Part shown: positions 33,923-44,539 of the stretch, one piece after another | Layout: each line of letters opens with the position of its first letter | Position numbering within the stretch: position 1 is the first letter of the stretch | Assembly (NCBI GenBank): GCA_023409835.1 | Contig: JAEYQV010000096.1 | Span: forward strand, 1 to 64,000 | Length of the DNA stretch: 64,000 nt | Direction: 5' to 3' | DNA from: Bacillota bacterium | GTDB taxonomy: Bacteria > Bacillota > Clostridia > Lachnospirales > Lachnospiraceae | The notes under the pieces: generated by a model | Database searches by the model: none | Told to the model about the DNA's origin: nothing | What the model saw: only the letters and a program-made list of their open reading frames with translations | Position numbers and translations under genes: made by a program

Positions 33923-34633
33923 CTAGCTTAAATTTTTCTCAATGGTATCCCGGATTAGGGAGGATACCAGCTCGGCGATCTCAGTGGATTTCATACCCTG
34001 ATAATCTTCATAATAGAGAGGCTTCAGGTAATGAATCTGGACGGTCAGCTTTTTGATAGAATGAGTATCAAAGGCTTTAAAGGAGTCAATCAATGCCACA
34101 GGGACAATCGGACACTTCGCATTCATGGCGCTCTTAAAGCTGCCTCCTTTGAAATCACCGATGACATTCCCGTTCCTAGAACGGGTTCCCTCTGCGAATA
34201 TAACAAAGTTCTCCTCTGCCTTCACCCGTCGGGTCATATTCATGATCACCTGCATAGACTGCCGTATATCTTCCCGGTCAATGATCTCTGCCTGGAGCAG
34301 CTTAATAATCTGTTTTAATAGGAAGATATCCTTTACTTCCTTCTTCATAACTGTTACAAAGGGTCTCTCGTGGGTCTCCAGAAATGCCAGAGCATCAAAT
34401 AAGCCCTGATGATTAGGGAACATGATATAACCGTTCTTCTCAGGAAGATTCTCAATCCCATGGCATTCAATCGTTACTCTCCCCCGACGGTTGACAATCG
34501 GAGTGATCTTATGCAGGAAAGCATATCTTGTTGCAGCATCATACTTCTCAATATTACACAGCTGGAACAGACGGATCAGCCAGTAGGGTAGAATAAATAT
34601 ACTACGAACCGCCATTAATATAATACGCTTCAT
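33923..34633 (-). CDS. plsC: 1-acyl-sn-glycerol-3-phosphate acyltransferase
   Basis: A 236-residue PlsC-type acyltransferase, adding the second fatty acid in phosphatidic acid synthesis. The H-x4-D motif is NHQGLFD (about residues 76-82) and the second block is FAEGTRSRNG (about 143-152). An N-terminal hydrophobic stretch sits at the membrane. ATG follows AGAAAGGACATCCCG. It follows the sigma factor gene on the same strand after 54 bases. Confidence 0.9.
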   Translation of the reverse strand: MKRIILMAVRSIFILPYWLIRLFQLCNIEKYDAATRYAFLHKITPIVNRRGRVTIECHGIENLPEKNGYIMFPNHQGLFDALAFLETHERPFVTVMKKEVKDIFLLKQIIKLLQAEIIDREDIRQSMQVIMNMTRRVKAEENFVIFAEGTRSRNGNVIGDFKGGSFKSAMNAKCPIVPVALIDSFKAFDTHSIKKLTVQIHYLKPLYYEDYQGMKSTEIAELVSSLIRDTIEKNLS

Positions 34634-34687
34634 CGGGATGTCCTTTCTTATGATACATCTGCTTAATTATATGGAGGTTACAGGTAA

Positions 34688-35818
34688 TTATATGATATCA
34701 TAGCCCTTGAGCATCTTGGCTCTGCTGGGATGCCTCAGCTTCCTCAGTGCTTTCGCTTCGATCTGCCGGATTCGCTCCCGGGTAACATTAAATTCCTTAC
34801 CCACTTCCTCCAGCGTGCGGCTTCTGCCATCATTTAAGCCGAAACGCAGAACGAGAACTCTCTGTTCACGTTCTGTCAGGGTGTTAAGAAGCTTAGAAAT
34901 CTGATCTCTGAGAATAGCATAGGAGGCTGCATCTTCAGGCCCCATGATATTATCATCACGAATGAAATCACCAAGATGGCTGTCATCCTCTTCACCAATC
35001 GGCGTATCCAGAGAGATCGGATCCGTCGATACCTTCAGAATATCCCTGATTCGATCCACTGTCAGATTCATTGCATCTGCCAGCTCCTGTTCGCTGGGTT
35101 CTCTGCCCAGGACCTGGAGAAGGCCTCGCGAAACACGATAAGTCTTGTTGATTACTTCGGACATATGTACAGGAATCCGGATGGTTCTGGACTGATCTGC
35201 GATGGACCTTGTAATTGCCTGCCGGATCCACCAGGTTGCATAGGTACTGAATTTAAAACCCTTGGAATAATCATATTTTTCAACTGCTTTGATCAAACCT
35301 AAATTACCTTCCTGAATCAGGTCCAGGAACGATAAGCCTCTGCCAACATAACGCTTTGCAATACTGACTACAAGTCGCAGATTTGATTCGGCCAACAGCT
35401 GCTTGGCTGCTCCATCCCCCTGCTCAATCCGCTTTGACAGTTCAATCTCATCCGCCAGGGATAATAAGGGATAGTTGCCGATTTCCTTCAGATACATATG
35501 AACAGGATCATCCGACATAGAAGAAGCAGAGATTTGGGATAGAAGTGCTGCTTCGGAAGCTGCGTCCTCCGAATCATCCTCAAGCTCCATAAGCAGATTG
35601 TCATCAGGCTCCTCCTCTTCCTCAACAGAGCTCATAACGACGATGTTATATGCTTCCAGTCTTTCGTATATTTTATCAATCTGCTTATTGTCCAAATTCA
35701 ATTCGCTAACCAAAGTATTTACCTTTTCGGCATCTAAAATACCCTTTTGCCGATTAGCAGTCACGATCAATTCCCTAAATTTATCTTCCAGGATGTCATG
35801 GATAGGTTGTTCGTTCAT
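34688..35818 (-). CDS. rpoD: Primary RNA polymerase sigma factor (sigma-A)
   Basis: A 376-residue sigma-70 factor. Region 1.2 is [17 protein letters not shown], region 2 holds [15 protein letters not shown] and [15 protein letters not shown], region 3 follows, and region 4.2 is [20 protein letters not shown] with RKLRHPSR. The N-terminal acidic part is short, as in Gram-positive sigma-A. The start at 35818 has GGAGGTACTGTA upstream; an earlier in-frame ATG at 35854 has none. The usual upstream neighbour dnaG is absent; instead a divergent MFS gene lies upstream. Confidence 0.96.
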   Translation of the reverse strand: MNEQPIHDILEDKFRELIVTANRQKGILDAEKVNTLVSELNLDNKQIDKIYERLEAYNIVVMSSVEEEEEPDDNLLMELEDDSEDAASEAALLSQISASSMSDDPVHMYLKEIGNYPLLSLADEIELSKRIEQGDGAAKQLLAESNLRLVVSIAKRYVGRGLSFLDLIQEGNLGLIKAVEKYDYSKGFKFSTYATWWIRQAITRSIADQSRTIRIPVHMSEVINKTYRVSRGLLQVLGREPSEQELADAMNLTVDRIRDILKVSTDPISLDTPIGEEDDSHLGDFIRDDNIMGPEDAASYAILRDQISKLLNTLTEREQRVLVLRFGLNDGRSRTLEEVGKEFNVTRERIRQIEAKALRKLRHPSRAKMLKGYDII

Positions 35819-35971
35819 TACAGTACCTCCATCTTTCGGACTTATAAATAACACTGAGCAACATTATATCATAGGCCCTGCAATAATGAAATAAAAATCT
35901 CATTTTGCAAGGCGCACTTACCTCTTAATTGCTAATATATGGAACTGTCATCTTCCGAAAACAGTAAAAAG

Positions 35972-36001
35972 TTGACACAAACACTGCTGCAATGCTATAT
36001 T
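35972..36001 (+). promoter_or_regulatory. Promoter of the MFS exporter leader
   Basis: TTGACA (35972-35977), 18 bases, then an extended -10 TGCTATATT (box 35996-36001). The expected transcript begins about 115 bases before the MFS start. Confidence 0.75.
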
Positions 36002-36024
36002 GAAACAAAAAGGGCGGTGATACA

Positions 36025-36121
36025 ATGAATGGTTTGTTGGATACGGGCCAATAACACCAATATGCTCGAGGTCCCCCGGCATTGACAAATAATGAATCAT
36101 TTATTAATTAGCCGGAGGTAG
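36025..36121 (+). promoter_or_regulatory. Candidate attenuator leader with two short reading frames
   Basis: The leader holds two tiny frames. MNGLLDTGQ (36025-36054) follows AGGGCGGTGA. MNHLLISRR (36092-36121) runs through the MFS ribosome binding site and stops two bases before its ATG. CCCCCGGC (36073-36080) can pair with GCCGGAGG (36111-36118) at 7 of 8 positions, which would hide that site. An alternative pairing GGGCC/GGTCCC (36045-36075) competes with it. This resembles leader-controlled resistance genes, but no induction is shown. Confidence 0.5.
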
Positions 36122-36123
36122 AT

Positions 36124-37323
36124 ATGAATACAAGAAAATTTATAGCCAGACAAGTATTTGAGGATCTGATGCCGATATACCCCTTATATCTTTTGTTTTT
36201 TGAGGATAAGGGCATGTCGATGCAGCAAATCTCTGCATTACTTGTCATCTGGTGTCTGACGGTTGTGTTACTGGAGATCCCGACGGGGATTCTGGCAGAT
36301 CGTTGGAGCAGAAAGAACATGGTTTTACTGGGAAGCCTATTCAAGGCTGCCTGCTATTTTTTATGGAGTTTTTCAAACCGATTTGAACTATTTGCCCTGG
36401 GATTTGTTCTGTGGGGTATTAGCTCGGCATTTATATCCGGGTCTGAGGAGGCTCTGCTTTATGATTCCTTAAAACAGGAGGAGCAGGAGCTGGCTTTCGA
36501 ACGGATATTGGGGAAAGGAAGGTTTGCCTCCGGAGTGAGTGTCATCCTCGCCTCAGTCAGCGGCGGCTTGATCGGAACATATCTGGGAATCCATACAGTC
36601 CTTTACCTTTCAACGTTTTTCAGCCTGGTATCAGCCGGAATTGCCTTATCCTACAAAGAGATAAACCATTATAGAGCAAGGCTTGAGGAAGTGCAGACAG
36701 AAAAGAAGGATACATTGAAGGAAGCGATTGCCTTCATAGTTCATAATAAGGAGATACTGGTATTTTCCTTGCTAGCGATTATGGTGATCGGAACAGCAGA
36801 AGTGTTGGATGAATATGATTCCATGATTGCAAGAGATTATGGCCTTACCCTGGCAGGTATTGGGGTTTGGTCAGCAATCCGTCTAATATTGGTGTCGTCT
36901 GGCGGTATTCTCGCGAGTCGCCTTAGAAAATTCATCGAGAAAATCACCGGGAATAAGAGCCCGTTTCATACGGCAACCCTGATATGTATCATTGCAGCAG
37001 CTTGTCTTTCATTGTCGGGACTTCTAAGAGTTTTTGGCGTCATGGGATTGTACGGGATTTATTATTTGCTTATGTCAGCTGCCAACGTTCTTCAGGAGGC
37101 CTTCCTACAGCATAGGATAGAGGATGAGGGAAGATCCACGGTGCATTCCATAATATCACTGTCCTTCAACCTATATGGAATTCTGTGTATAGGGGTGATC
37201 GGACAGCTTCTTACCCGTACGGATCTACTCGGAATGTTGGTTTATGTTGCTGTTTATATCATAACGCTTACCCTGATTCTTAAGTTTATACTTCATTTTA
37301 AGAAGCATCGAGCCACATCATAA
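36124..37323 (+). CDS. MFS transporter, drug-efflux-like
   Basis: A 399-residue major facilitator protein with about 12 membrane helices. The loop 2-3 motif A is GILADRWSRKNMVLLGS (about residues 56-72). The fold resembles macrolide or multidrug exporters in Firmicutes, but the substrate is not apparent. The ribosome binding site (CCGGAGGTAGAT) lies in the right arm of a potential hairpin. Divergent from the sigma factor gene. Confidence 0.87.
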   Translation: MNTRKFIARQVFEDLMPIYPLYLLFFEDKGMSMQQISALLVIWCLTVVLLEIPTGILADRWSRKNMVLLGSLFKAACYFLWSFSNRFELFALGFVLWGISSAFISGSEEALLYDSLKQEEQELAFERILGKGRFASGVSVILASVSGGLIGTYLGIHTVLYLSTFFSLVSAGIALSYKEINHYRARLEEVQTEKKDTLKEAIAFIVHNKEILVFSLLAIMVIGTAEVLDEYDSMIARDYGLTLAGIGVWSAIRLILVSSGGILASRLRKFIEKITGNKSPFHTATLICIIAAACLSLSGLLRVFGVMGLYGIYYLLMSAANVLQEAFLQHRIEDEGRSTVHSIISLSFNLYGILCIGVIGQLLTRTDLLGMLVYVAVYIITLTLILKFILHFKKHRATS

Positions 37324-37344
37324 CGTCAGATGAATCATCAGCAA

Positions 37345-37370
37345 GAAGGACCGGTTTCTACCGGTCCTTC
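37345..37370. terminator. Bidirectional terminator between MFS and trpB2
   Basis: GAAGGACCGGT pairs perfectly with ACCGGTCCTTC over a TTCT loop. It lies between convergent genes; no strong T run on either side. Confidence 0.65.
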
Positions 37371-37399
37371 ACTATTATCTCGAGATGGCCGGAGAGAAA

Positions 37400-38776
37400 T
37401 TATCTATCCGGAACCTTGGGCAGCTGTTCAAAGCCCTTTTGCAGATCCTCGTCGGTAGGGATATAGTCCGTCATGGATCCGTTTAAGTATGCATTATAAG
37501 CGGTCATATCAAAATATCCGGTACCGGTAAGCCCGAACAGAATAGTTTTGGCTTCTCCGGTTTCCTTGCATTTTAAAGCCTCATCGATGGCAGCGCGAAT
37601 GGCGTGGGCTGATTCCGGAGCGGGCAGGATGGTTTCCTGCTTCGCAAAGAATACGGCTGCCTCAAACACCTTCGTCTGCTCAACTGCGGTTGCTTCCATA
37701 TAGCCATCGTGATACAGCTTAGAAAGAATTGGTGACATACCGTGGTAACGAAGTCCGCCGGCATGATTCGCAGAGGGCATAAAGCTGCTTCCCAGGGTAT
37801 ACATCTTGGCCAGTGGTGTGACCCTACCGGTATCACAGAAATCATAAGCATATTTACCGCGGGTAAAGGACGGGCAGGAGGCCGGCTCTACTGCGACGAT
37901 TCTGGGATTTGCCTTACCTGTCAGCTTATCCTGCATGAACGGTGCAATCAGTCCTCCGAGGTTGGAGCCACCTCCGGCGCAGCCGATTACAACATCCGGA
38001 TATTCGTCCAGCAGCTCTAAAGCCTGCTTGGATTCAAGACCGATGATAGATTGATGGAGGAGTACCTGATTCAATACGGAGCCGAGTACATAACGACAGC
38101 CGGGCGTGGTAACTGCCTGCTCCACAGCTTCTGAGATGGCACAGCCTAAGCTTCCGCCGGTGTTCGGATCCTTCTCAAGGATCATGCGACCCACATTGGT
38201 GGTATTGCTGGGGCTGGGGATAATCTCTGCATCGAAGGTCTGCATTACGGATTTACGGAAGGGCTTCTGCTCATAGGAAACCTTAACCATATATACGGTA
38301 AGAGGAAGCTTATAATAGGAACAAGCCTCTGCCAGAGCGGTTCCCCATTGTCCGGCACCGGTCTCCGTCGTCAGACTGGTGAGTCCCTGCTCCTTCGCAT
38401 AATAGGCCTGGGCAATTGCGGAATTCAGCTTATGGCTGCCGGAGGTGTTATTGCCCTCAAACTTGTAATAAATCTTCGCCGGTGTACCTAATGCTTTCTC
38501 CAGATTAAAAGCACGGATCAGCGGGGATGGGCGATACATCTTGTAGAAATCCAGGATCTCCTCCGGGATATCGATATATCTGGTGGTGTTATCCATTTCC
38601 TGCTGTGCCAGTTTCTCACAGAATACCGGGTAAAGCTCCTCAACTTTGGCAGGCTGTAAGGTTGCGGGGTTTAAAATAGGGTCCGGCAATTCCTTCATAT
38701 CTGCTCTGAGGTTATACCATTGCTTCGGCATCTGATCCTCGGTTAAATATAGTCTGTGTGGGATTTTCTTTGACAT
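37400..38776 (-). CDS. TrpB2-type tryptophan synthase beta-like PLP enzyme
   Basis: A 458-residue PLP enzyme of the TrpB2 group, longer than TrpB1 (about 400). The PLP lysine is Lys116 in SGSHKLNSAIAQ, and the phosphate loop is CAGGGSNLGG. TrpB2 makes tryptophan from indole and serine and often acts without TrpA; indeed no trpA is nearby. A Trp-specific T-box upstream strongly supports a role in tryptophan supply. ATG follows GAAAGGAGCATTACT. Confidence 0.94.
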   Translation of the reverse strand: MSKKIPHRLYLTEDQMPKQWYNLRADMKELPDPILNPATLQPAKVEELYPVFCEKLAQQEMDNTTRYIDIPEEILDFYKMYRPSPLIRAFNLEKALGTPAKIYYKFEGNNTSGSHKLNSAIAQAYYAKEQGLTSLTTETGAGQWGTALAEACSYYKLPLTVYMVKVSYEQKPFRKSVMQTFDAEIIPSPSNTTNVGRMILEKDPNTGGSLGCAISEAVEQAVTTPGCRYVLGSVLNQVLLHQSIIGLESKQALELLDEYPDVVIGCAGGGSNLGGLIAPFMQDKLTGKANPRIVAVEPASCPSFTRGKYAYDFCDTGRVTPLAKMYTLGSSFMPSANHAGGLRYHGMSPILSKLYHDGYMEATAVEQTKVFEAAVFFAKQETILPAPESAHAIRAAIDEALKCKETGEAKTILFGLTGTGYFDMTAYNAYLNGSMTDYIPTDEDLQKGFEQLPKVPDR

Positions 38777-38873
38777 AGTAATGCTCCTTTCAAATTTTAA
38801 ATGGATTATTTCCGGTCTAACATATTCCGGTCTCTGAATGAGACACTGTATGTAACCCGGTAGGTTTTTAGGG

Positions 38874-39160
38874 TATAAAAAAAGCCCCTGCCTCAGTAAT
38901 TCTACTGGGACAAAAGCTTAAGTTCCACTTCTGCGGTACCACCCGGTTTGGTGCAAAGCACCCTCTCATTCCTTATACATTCATATAGGCTCCTCTTGTT
39001 AACGGACGGAGTTTCCGTCAGGCATTACTTGGCCAGCTTGCTAGCCTTTCTTCCTGCCCTCGTAAGTCCATTCAATATCGCTGCTATTACTGCAATCGCA
39101 CCGTCTGCAGCTCTCTGGGAATATATTGCCATATTTACTATTCTTACTCATCGGTTTTAA
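38874..39160 (-). promoter_or_regulatory. T-box leader, tryptophan specific, controlling trpB2
   Basis: On the minus strand the T-box sequence GGGTGGTACCGC (near 38945-38934) is followed by a terminator stem of about 16 bp and a T run (38922-38875). Stem I begins near 39150; its 3' side has GAATGG, placing the specifier codon UGG (Trp) at 39070-39068, followed by A. Uncharged tRNA-Trp would stabilise the antiterminator and switch on the TrpB2 gene about 100 bases downstream. Confidence 0.92.
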
Positions 39161-39225
39161 ATATTAAATTGTATTCGAAATTACTATTTTTTACTAGTCT
39201 ATGCTATTTATTACAATTTGTCAAA

Positions 39226-39281
39226 TGAAATTTTATTATCACGACCTGAAATTTTACCTGAAATTTTATCCTGAAATTTTA
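39226..39281. repeat. Four copies of TGAAATTTTA
   Basis: The 10-mer occurs at 39226, 39247, 39259 and 39272, the last three preceded by C or CC. This lies in an AT-rich gap between the T-box and the WYL gene. The remainder of that gap (39160-39397) holds nothing else I can name. Confidence 0.7.
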
Positions 39282-39397
39282 TTTTCACATTTGACCCTTT
39301 TTCACATTTACTTTTCTGTTATGCCATTTATCTATACCATTAATTTCACGTTAGATAGTAATCTATAGATAAAATGGATGCAGCTCTGATTATCCGG

Positions 39398-40384
39398 TTA
39401 GTCGTTTTCATATTGCTTCAGACTGTTTAAAAGCTCCTGCTTAATCTTATCCTTTAAGTGGGAGGGGTTTAAGACCTTAGCACCGCGACCGAATTGCAGG
39501 ATCCAGCGAATCAGCTCCTCGGTTACCGCTGTATTGCGAATGAAGGTGATTCCCTCCTCTGTCTCCACAATCTCATCTGCCCGGTCTGCTTCATATTCTA
39601 TAATGTATTTGGCAGTGGGCTTGTCAAAGGAGATGATAATCTGCTCTGTGACATTACCTGACAGATGAATGAACTTTTTTCGATCCTTCTTATGATAATA
39701 ATCCTCCGGTACAGTGAACTTCTCCTCCAGCAAAGTGAGTGCTCTGATACGGGAGACGCGGAAATCCCTTAAGTCACCTCTCAACTCGCAGAAGCCGACG
39801 ACACTTAAGGCACCGTCATTGATACACAGCTCATAGGGATGAATGATTCGGATGGTGTCCTCGTCACTTCCAAAGGAGTGATAGATAATACGGGCTTTTA
39901 TCTTGTTCCGTATTGCCTCCTGCAGACGTACCTCGATCTCCGGATTCACATCATCATTTATGTAGTCATTGGAGTTTACGGTTACCAGTCCTTTGAAATG
40001 CTTTATAAATTCACGGTTCAGGTTTGTTGTATTATCCAGAAGCTTATGGATCAGCTCCTGTGAGGTGCGGCCCATGGTCATGTATTGGTAAGGCTTTAGA
40101 AGCTCCAATAAAAAGGCCAGAGAAATCAGCTCAGGAGAGGTGAAGGTAATATCTCTCAAACGGAATTTGTCGGCTGTATAATAAGTCTTTCCGTTACGTT
40201 CCTCCTCTGAGATAAAGCAGATGCCCGACAAGCTGTCAATATCCCGCATAATGGTTTTCTTATCCACGATGACATCCCACTTTTCCAGGGAGTCATGGAT
40301 GTCGTTAATCGTATAACCGCGCTTATTCTCCGAAAGCAGCAGCAAGATAAAGATTTGCCGTTCCGTCTGCGCCATATCCTTCAT
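39398..40384 (-). CDS. WYL-domain transcriptional regulator (YafY type)
   Basis: A 328-residue regulator. An N-terminal winged helix (about residues 8-65, YTINDIHDSLEKW) is followed by a WYL domain (about 140-225). In this copy the name-giving residues are less clear (ARIIYHSFG, INDGALSVVGFCEL). A WCX-like C-terminal region follows (ITFIRNTAVTEELIRWILQFG). Such proteins sense ligands such as nucleic acid or small molecules and control DNA-damage, defence or metabolic genes. The start has AGGAGGGAAAGCC. Target unknown. Confidence 0.88.
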   Translation of the reverse strand: MKDMAQTERQIFILLLLSENKRGYTINDIHDSLEKWDVIVDKKTIMRDIDSLSGICFISEEERNGKTYYTADKFRLRDITFTSPELISLAFLLELLKPYQYMTMGRTSQELIHKLLDNTTNLNREFIKHFKGLVTVNSNDYINDDVNPEIEVRLQEAIRNKIKARIIYHSFGSDEDTIRIIHPYELCINDGALSVVGFCELRGDLRDFRVSRIRALTLLEEKFTVPEDYYHKKDRKKFIHLSGNVTEQIIISFDKPTAKYIIEYEADRADEIVETEEGITFIRNTAVTEELIRWILQFGRGAKVLNPSHLKDKIKQELLNSLKQYEND

Positions 40385-40519
40385 GGCTTTCCCTCCTAAA
40401 TTGTCTTCCGGACGCAATCCGGTATACTTAAGGCTCCGGCAGCGTATCACCTCATAAAGAAATTATGAAATCAGAGGCTTTATTGGAATCTTTTGTTATG
40501 GTTATATCTTACTATATGA

Positions 40520-40657
40520 GTTAGGATTAATCAAGCTTGTTATACCTGGTATGGCTGTTAATGTGATTTAGGATACGCTTGTTATACCTGGTATCGCTGC
40601 TAATGTGATGTAGGATACGCTTGTTACACTTGATATCGCTGTTAATATGAATTAGAA
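40520..40657. repeat. 42-bp tandem repeat, three copies
   Basis: The word CTTGTTATACCTGGTAT starts at 40536 and 40578, and a variant (CTTGTTACACTTGATAT) at 40620, each followed by GGCTGTTAAT-type sequence. The exact spacing of 42 bases marks a tandem array with moderate divergence. Confidence 0.85.
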
Positions 40658-40713
40658 CAAACCGGTTGCAGCTGAGGATTCACAAATACATATATTTACA
40701 GACTTGTAGGCAT

Positions 40714-40760
40714 TACTGCCGACATAAAAAATCATAGACAGTACTACCGACGTAAAAAAT
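40714..40760. repeat. Pair of 19-bp repeats just upstream of the rpsL promoter
   Basis: TACTGCCGACATAAAAAAT (40714-40732) and TACTACCGACGTAAAAAAT (40742-40760) differ at two positions and are 28 bases apart. The second ends four bases before the -35 box, a position suited to an activator or UP-type element. Confidence 0.7.
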
Positions 40761-40763
40761 TTC

Positions 40764-40792
40764 TTGACAATTTCTTATGAAAAAAGTATAAT
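40764..40792 (+). promoter_or_regulatory. Consensus sigma-A promoter of the str operon
   Basis: TTGACA (40764-40769), 17 bases, TATAAT (40787-40792): a perfect match, fitting very high expression of ribosomal proteins. Confidence 0.92.
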
Positions 40793-40927
40793 CATTTAGC
40801 GTGCAAATTTTTGCATGCTATGTATTTTTTATGCACATTTTGCTGATGCTTAAATAGTATCCAGGTGCGCTGTTAAAACCACAGAAAATAATAGTATTTA
40901 TGAAAATTTTCAGGAGGTGAAAAATTA

Positions 40928-41350
40928 ATGCCAACATTTAACCAGCTAGTAAGAAAAGGCAGAAAGACAGTAGAGTATAAATCAACATCACCTGCACTGC
41001 AGAAAGGATTTAACTCACTTAGTAAGAAATCTACGGATGTTTCATCACCGCAGAAGAGAGGCGTATGTACTGCAGTAAGAACTGCTACACCGAAGAAGCC
41101 TAACTCCGCTCTCCGTAAAATCGCCAGAGTACGTCTTTCCAACGGAATTGAAGTAACAAGCTATATTCCCGGTGAAGGTCATAATCTTCAGGAGCACAGT
41201 GTTGTTCTGATCAGAGGTGGTAGGGTTAAGGATTTACCCGGTACCAGATACCACATCGTAAGAGGTACACTTGATACAGCAGGCGTTGCCAAGAGAAGAC
41301 AGGCACGTTCTAAGTACGGTGCTAAGAGACCTAAGGAAGCAAAGAAGTAA
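40928..41350 (+). CDS. rpsL: Small ribosomal subunit protein S12
   Basis: A 140-residue S12 protein, start [13 protein letters not shown]. It forms part of the decoding centre of the 30S subunit; the conserved loop [11 protein letters not shown] and the [11 protein letters not shown] region are intact. AGGAGGTG precedes ATG. First gene of the str operon. Confidence 0.98.
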   Translation: MPTFNQLVRKGRKTVEYKSTSPALQKGFNSLSKKSTDVSSPQKRGVCTAVRTATPKKPNSALRKIARVRLSNGIEVTSYIPGEGHNLQEHSVVLIRGGRVKDLPGTRYHIVRGTLDTAGVAKRRQARSKYGAKRPKEAKK

Positions 41351-41597
41351 TTTCTTGAGAAATTCATAATTTCCGGAGAAGTAATGAACAGCTTCTTATA
41401 TTTATTAAGAATTAAACCGTAATTACTAGGTAACAATCATGAGTTAAGTGCCGGATTAATTTTTTATTTCCGTTTGAATTGTATTTCTGTGGTTACAGAT
41501 TCACTTATGGAAAATGAAGTTAAACTGAGCACGAACACAATAAGCTGGTGAACCGCAGGATGGTTCCCATGCATGTGAGTACCGAGGAATTAATTGA

Positions 41598-42116
<519 letters not shown>

Positions 42117-42251
42117 AGTAACATTATCATAGCATTTTCTTCTTTAATTCTTGATTAATAGTCTAATCATTTTATTGTTTGAAAGTGTTTTATTTAAAAG
42201 AAAGTGAATACACTGAGTATTCGCTTGTCATGAATTAAGGAGGAATTATCC

Positions 42252-44372
42252 TTGGCAGGAAGAGAATATCCGTTAGAGAGGACTAGAAATATCGGTATTA
42301 TGGCGCATATCGATGCCGGTAAGACAACACTTACCGAACGTATCCTGTATTATACCGGTGTTAACTACAAAATCGGTGATACCCATGAGGGTACTGCAAC
42401 CATGGACTGGATGGAGCAGGAACAGGAAAGAGGTATCACAATTACTTCAGCGGCTACAACATGTCATTGGACTCTGGAATTAGAACACAAGAAGGCTCCC
42501 GGTGCTTTAGAGCATCGTATCAATATCATTGATACACCGGGTCACGTTGACTTTACGGTTGAGGTTGAGCGTTCCTTACGTGTTCTGGATAGTGCAGTAG
42601 GTGTATTCTGCGCGAAGGGCGGCGTAGAGCCGCAGTCTGAGACAGTGTGGCGTCAGGCTGATAAATATGATGTACCGAGAATGGCATTTGTTAATAAGAT
42701 GGACATCTCCGGTGCAGATTTCTTCAATGTTGTTAAAATGATCAGAACCAGATTGGGCAAAAACCCGGTTCCGATTCAGCTTCCGATCGGTAAAGAGGAT
42801 ACCTTCAAGGGTGTCATCGATTTATTCGAGATGAAGGCATATTATTATAATGATGATAAGGGTGAGGATATCTCGATCTCAGAAATTCCTGAAGATATGA
42901 AGGATCTGGCTGAGGAGTACAGAGCAGCTATGATCGAAGCTATCTGCGAGACAGATGATGATCTGATCGAGAAATTCCTTGAGGGTGAAGAGCCTACCAA
43001 CGAAGAGCTGAAGACAGCTTTAAGAAAGGCTACCATAGCTGTTCAGATTATTCCGGTATGCTGTGGTTCTGCCTACAGGAATAAGGGCGTTCAGAAGCTT
43101 CTGGATGCTGTTATCGAATACCTTCCCGCTCCTACCGATATCCCTGATATCAAGGGTGTGGATGAAGAGGGCAATGAGATTCACAGAAGATCCTCCGATG
43201 AGGAGCCTTTCGCAGCACTGGCGTTCAAGATTATGGCCGATCCTTTCGTAGGTAAGCTGGCATTCTTTCGTGTATACTCCGGTACGTTAAATTCAGGTTC
43301 CTATGTTCTGAACTCTACAAAGAATAAGAAGGAACGTGTCGGACGTATCCTGCAGATGCATGCGAACAAGAGACTGGACCTTGAAAAGGTATATTCCGGT
43401 GATATTGCGGCAGCTGTTGGTTTGAAGATTACAACTACCGGTGATACTATCTGTGATGAGAAATCCCCTGTAGTTCTTGAATCCATGGAATTCCCTGAAC
43501 CGGTTATCAACGTTGCGATTGAGCCCAAGACCAAGGCCGGCCAGGACAAGATGGGTGAGGCTTTAGCAAAGCTTGCTGAAGAAGATCCTACCTTCAGAAC
43601 CTATACCAATGAAGAGACCGGACAGACCATTATTGCAGGTATGGGTGAGCTTCATCTGGAAATTATCGTAGACAGACTTCTCCGTGAGTATAAGGTAGAG
43701 GCTAATGTAGGTGCACCTCAGGTTGCTTACAAAGAATCCTTTACGAAAACCGTTGAAGTTGACAGCAAATATGCAAAGCAGTCCGGTGGACGCGGTCAAT
43801 ACGGTCACTGTAAAGTGCGCTTTGAGCCCATGGATGCCAATGCTGAGAAGACCTTTGAGTTCGTTTCTGCTATTGTCGGCGGTGCGATCCCCAAGGAATA
43901 CATTCCGGCAGTCGGTGCAGGTATCGAAGAAGCTACTAAGGCAGGTGTACTTGGCGGATATCCGGTACTTGGTATCAGAGCTACTGTATACGATGGTTCC
44001 TACCATGAAGTTGACTCCAGTGAAATGGCCTTCAAGATCGCCGGCTCCATGGCGTTCAAGGATGCTATGGCTAAGGGCGGTGCAACACTGTTAGAGCCTA
44101 TCATGAGAGTTGAAGTTACAGTACCCGAGGATTACATGGGTGATGTTATCGGCGATATCAGTTCCCGTCGCGGACGTATTGAAGGTACGGAGGATATCAA
44201 TGGTACGAAGCTGATCAGAGGCTTTGTTCCGTTGTCCGAGATGTTCGGATACTCAACAACCTTACGTTCCAAGACTCAGGGGCGTGGAGCTTACTCCATG
44301 TTCTTCCACTCCTACGAACAGGTTCCTAAGAACGTTCAGGAGAAGGTACTGGCAGCAAAAGGTAAGAACTAA
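42252..44372 (+). CDS. fusA: Elongation factor G
   Basis: A 706-residue translational GTPase that moves tRNA and mRNA through the ribosome. G1 is AHIDAGKTT, the switch region [12 protein letters not shown]3 DTPGHVDF, G4 NKMD. Domain IV and V follow in normal order and length. The start is TTG at 42252, with AAGGAGGAATTATCC upstream. Confidence 0.98.
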   Translation: MAGREYPLERTRNIGIMAHIDAGKTTLTERILYYTGVNYKIGDTHEGTATMDWMEQEQERGITITSAATTCHWTLELEHKKAPGALEHRINIIDTPGHVDFTVEVERSLRVLDSAVGVFCAKGGVEPQSETVWRQADKYDVPRMAFVNKMDISGADFFNVVKMIRTRLGKNPVPIQLPIGKEDTFKGVIDLFEMKAYYYNDDKGEDISISEIPEDMKDLAEEYRAAMIEAICETDDDLIEKFLEGEEPTNEELKTALRKATIAVQIIPVCCGSAYRNKGVQKLLDAVIEYLPAPTDIPDIKGVDEEGNEIHRRSSDEEPFAALAFKIMADPFVGKLAFFRVYSGTLNSGSYVLNSTKNKKERVGRILQMHANKRLDLEKVYSGDIAAAVGLKITTTGDTICDEKSPVVLESMEFPEPVINVAIEPKTKAGQDKMGEALAKLAEEDPTFRTYTNEETGQTIIAGMGELHLEIIVDRLLREYKVEANVGAPQVAYKESFTKTVEVDSKYAKQSGGRGQYGHCKVRFEPMDANAEKTFEFVSAIVGGAIPKEYIPAVGAGIEEATKAGVLGGYPVLGIRATVYDGSYHEVDSSEMAFKIAGSMAFKDAMAKGGATLLEPIMRVEVTVPEDYMGDVIGDISSRRGRIEGTEDINGTKLIRGFVPLSEMFGYSTTLRSKTQGRGAYSMFFHSYEQVPKNVQEKVLAAKGKN

Positions 44373-44414
44373 TTATAAAAGATCTAAAAAAGTTATTATA
44401 TCAATTGTTTGTGC

Positions 44415-44443
44415 TTGAAAATATTTCTAAGTTGAAATATAAT
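44415..44443 (+). promoter_or_regulatory. Separate promoter of tuf
   Basis: TTGAAA (44415-44420), 17 bases, TATAAT (44438-44443). It gives tuf an extra start besides read-through from fusA. Confidence 0.75.
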
Positions 44444-44539
44444 AGGGCATATGAGGCAATATATAAACAAGCCCTGTACGAACGGGGAATTTGAAAACAT
44501 TTGCTTACAAGCATTAATTTAAAGGAGGACGTTGTAAAA

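Larger units (their letters stand above)
40385..40927. other. Intergenic region upstream of the str operon
   Basis: This 543-base gap contains three 42-bp tandem repeats (40520-40657), a pair of 19-bp repeats with 28-bp period, the rpsL promoter, and a 130-base leader with a small hairpin (about 40799-40820). No gene is visible. Confidence 0.75.
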
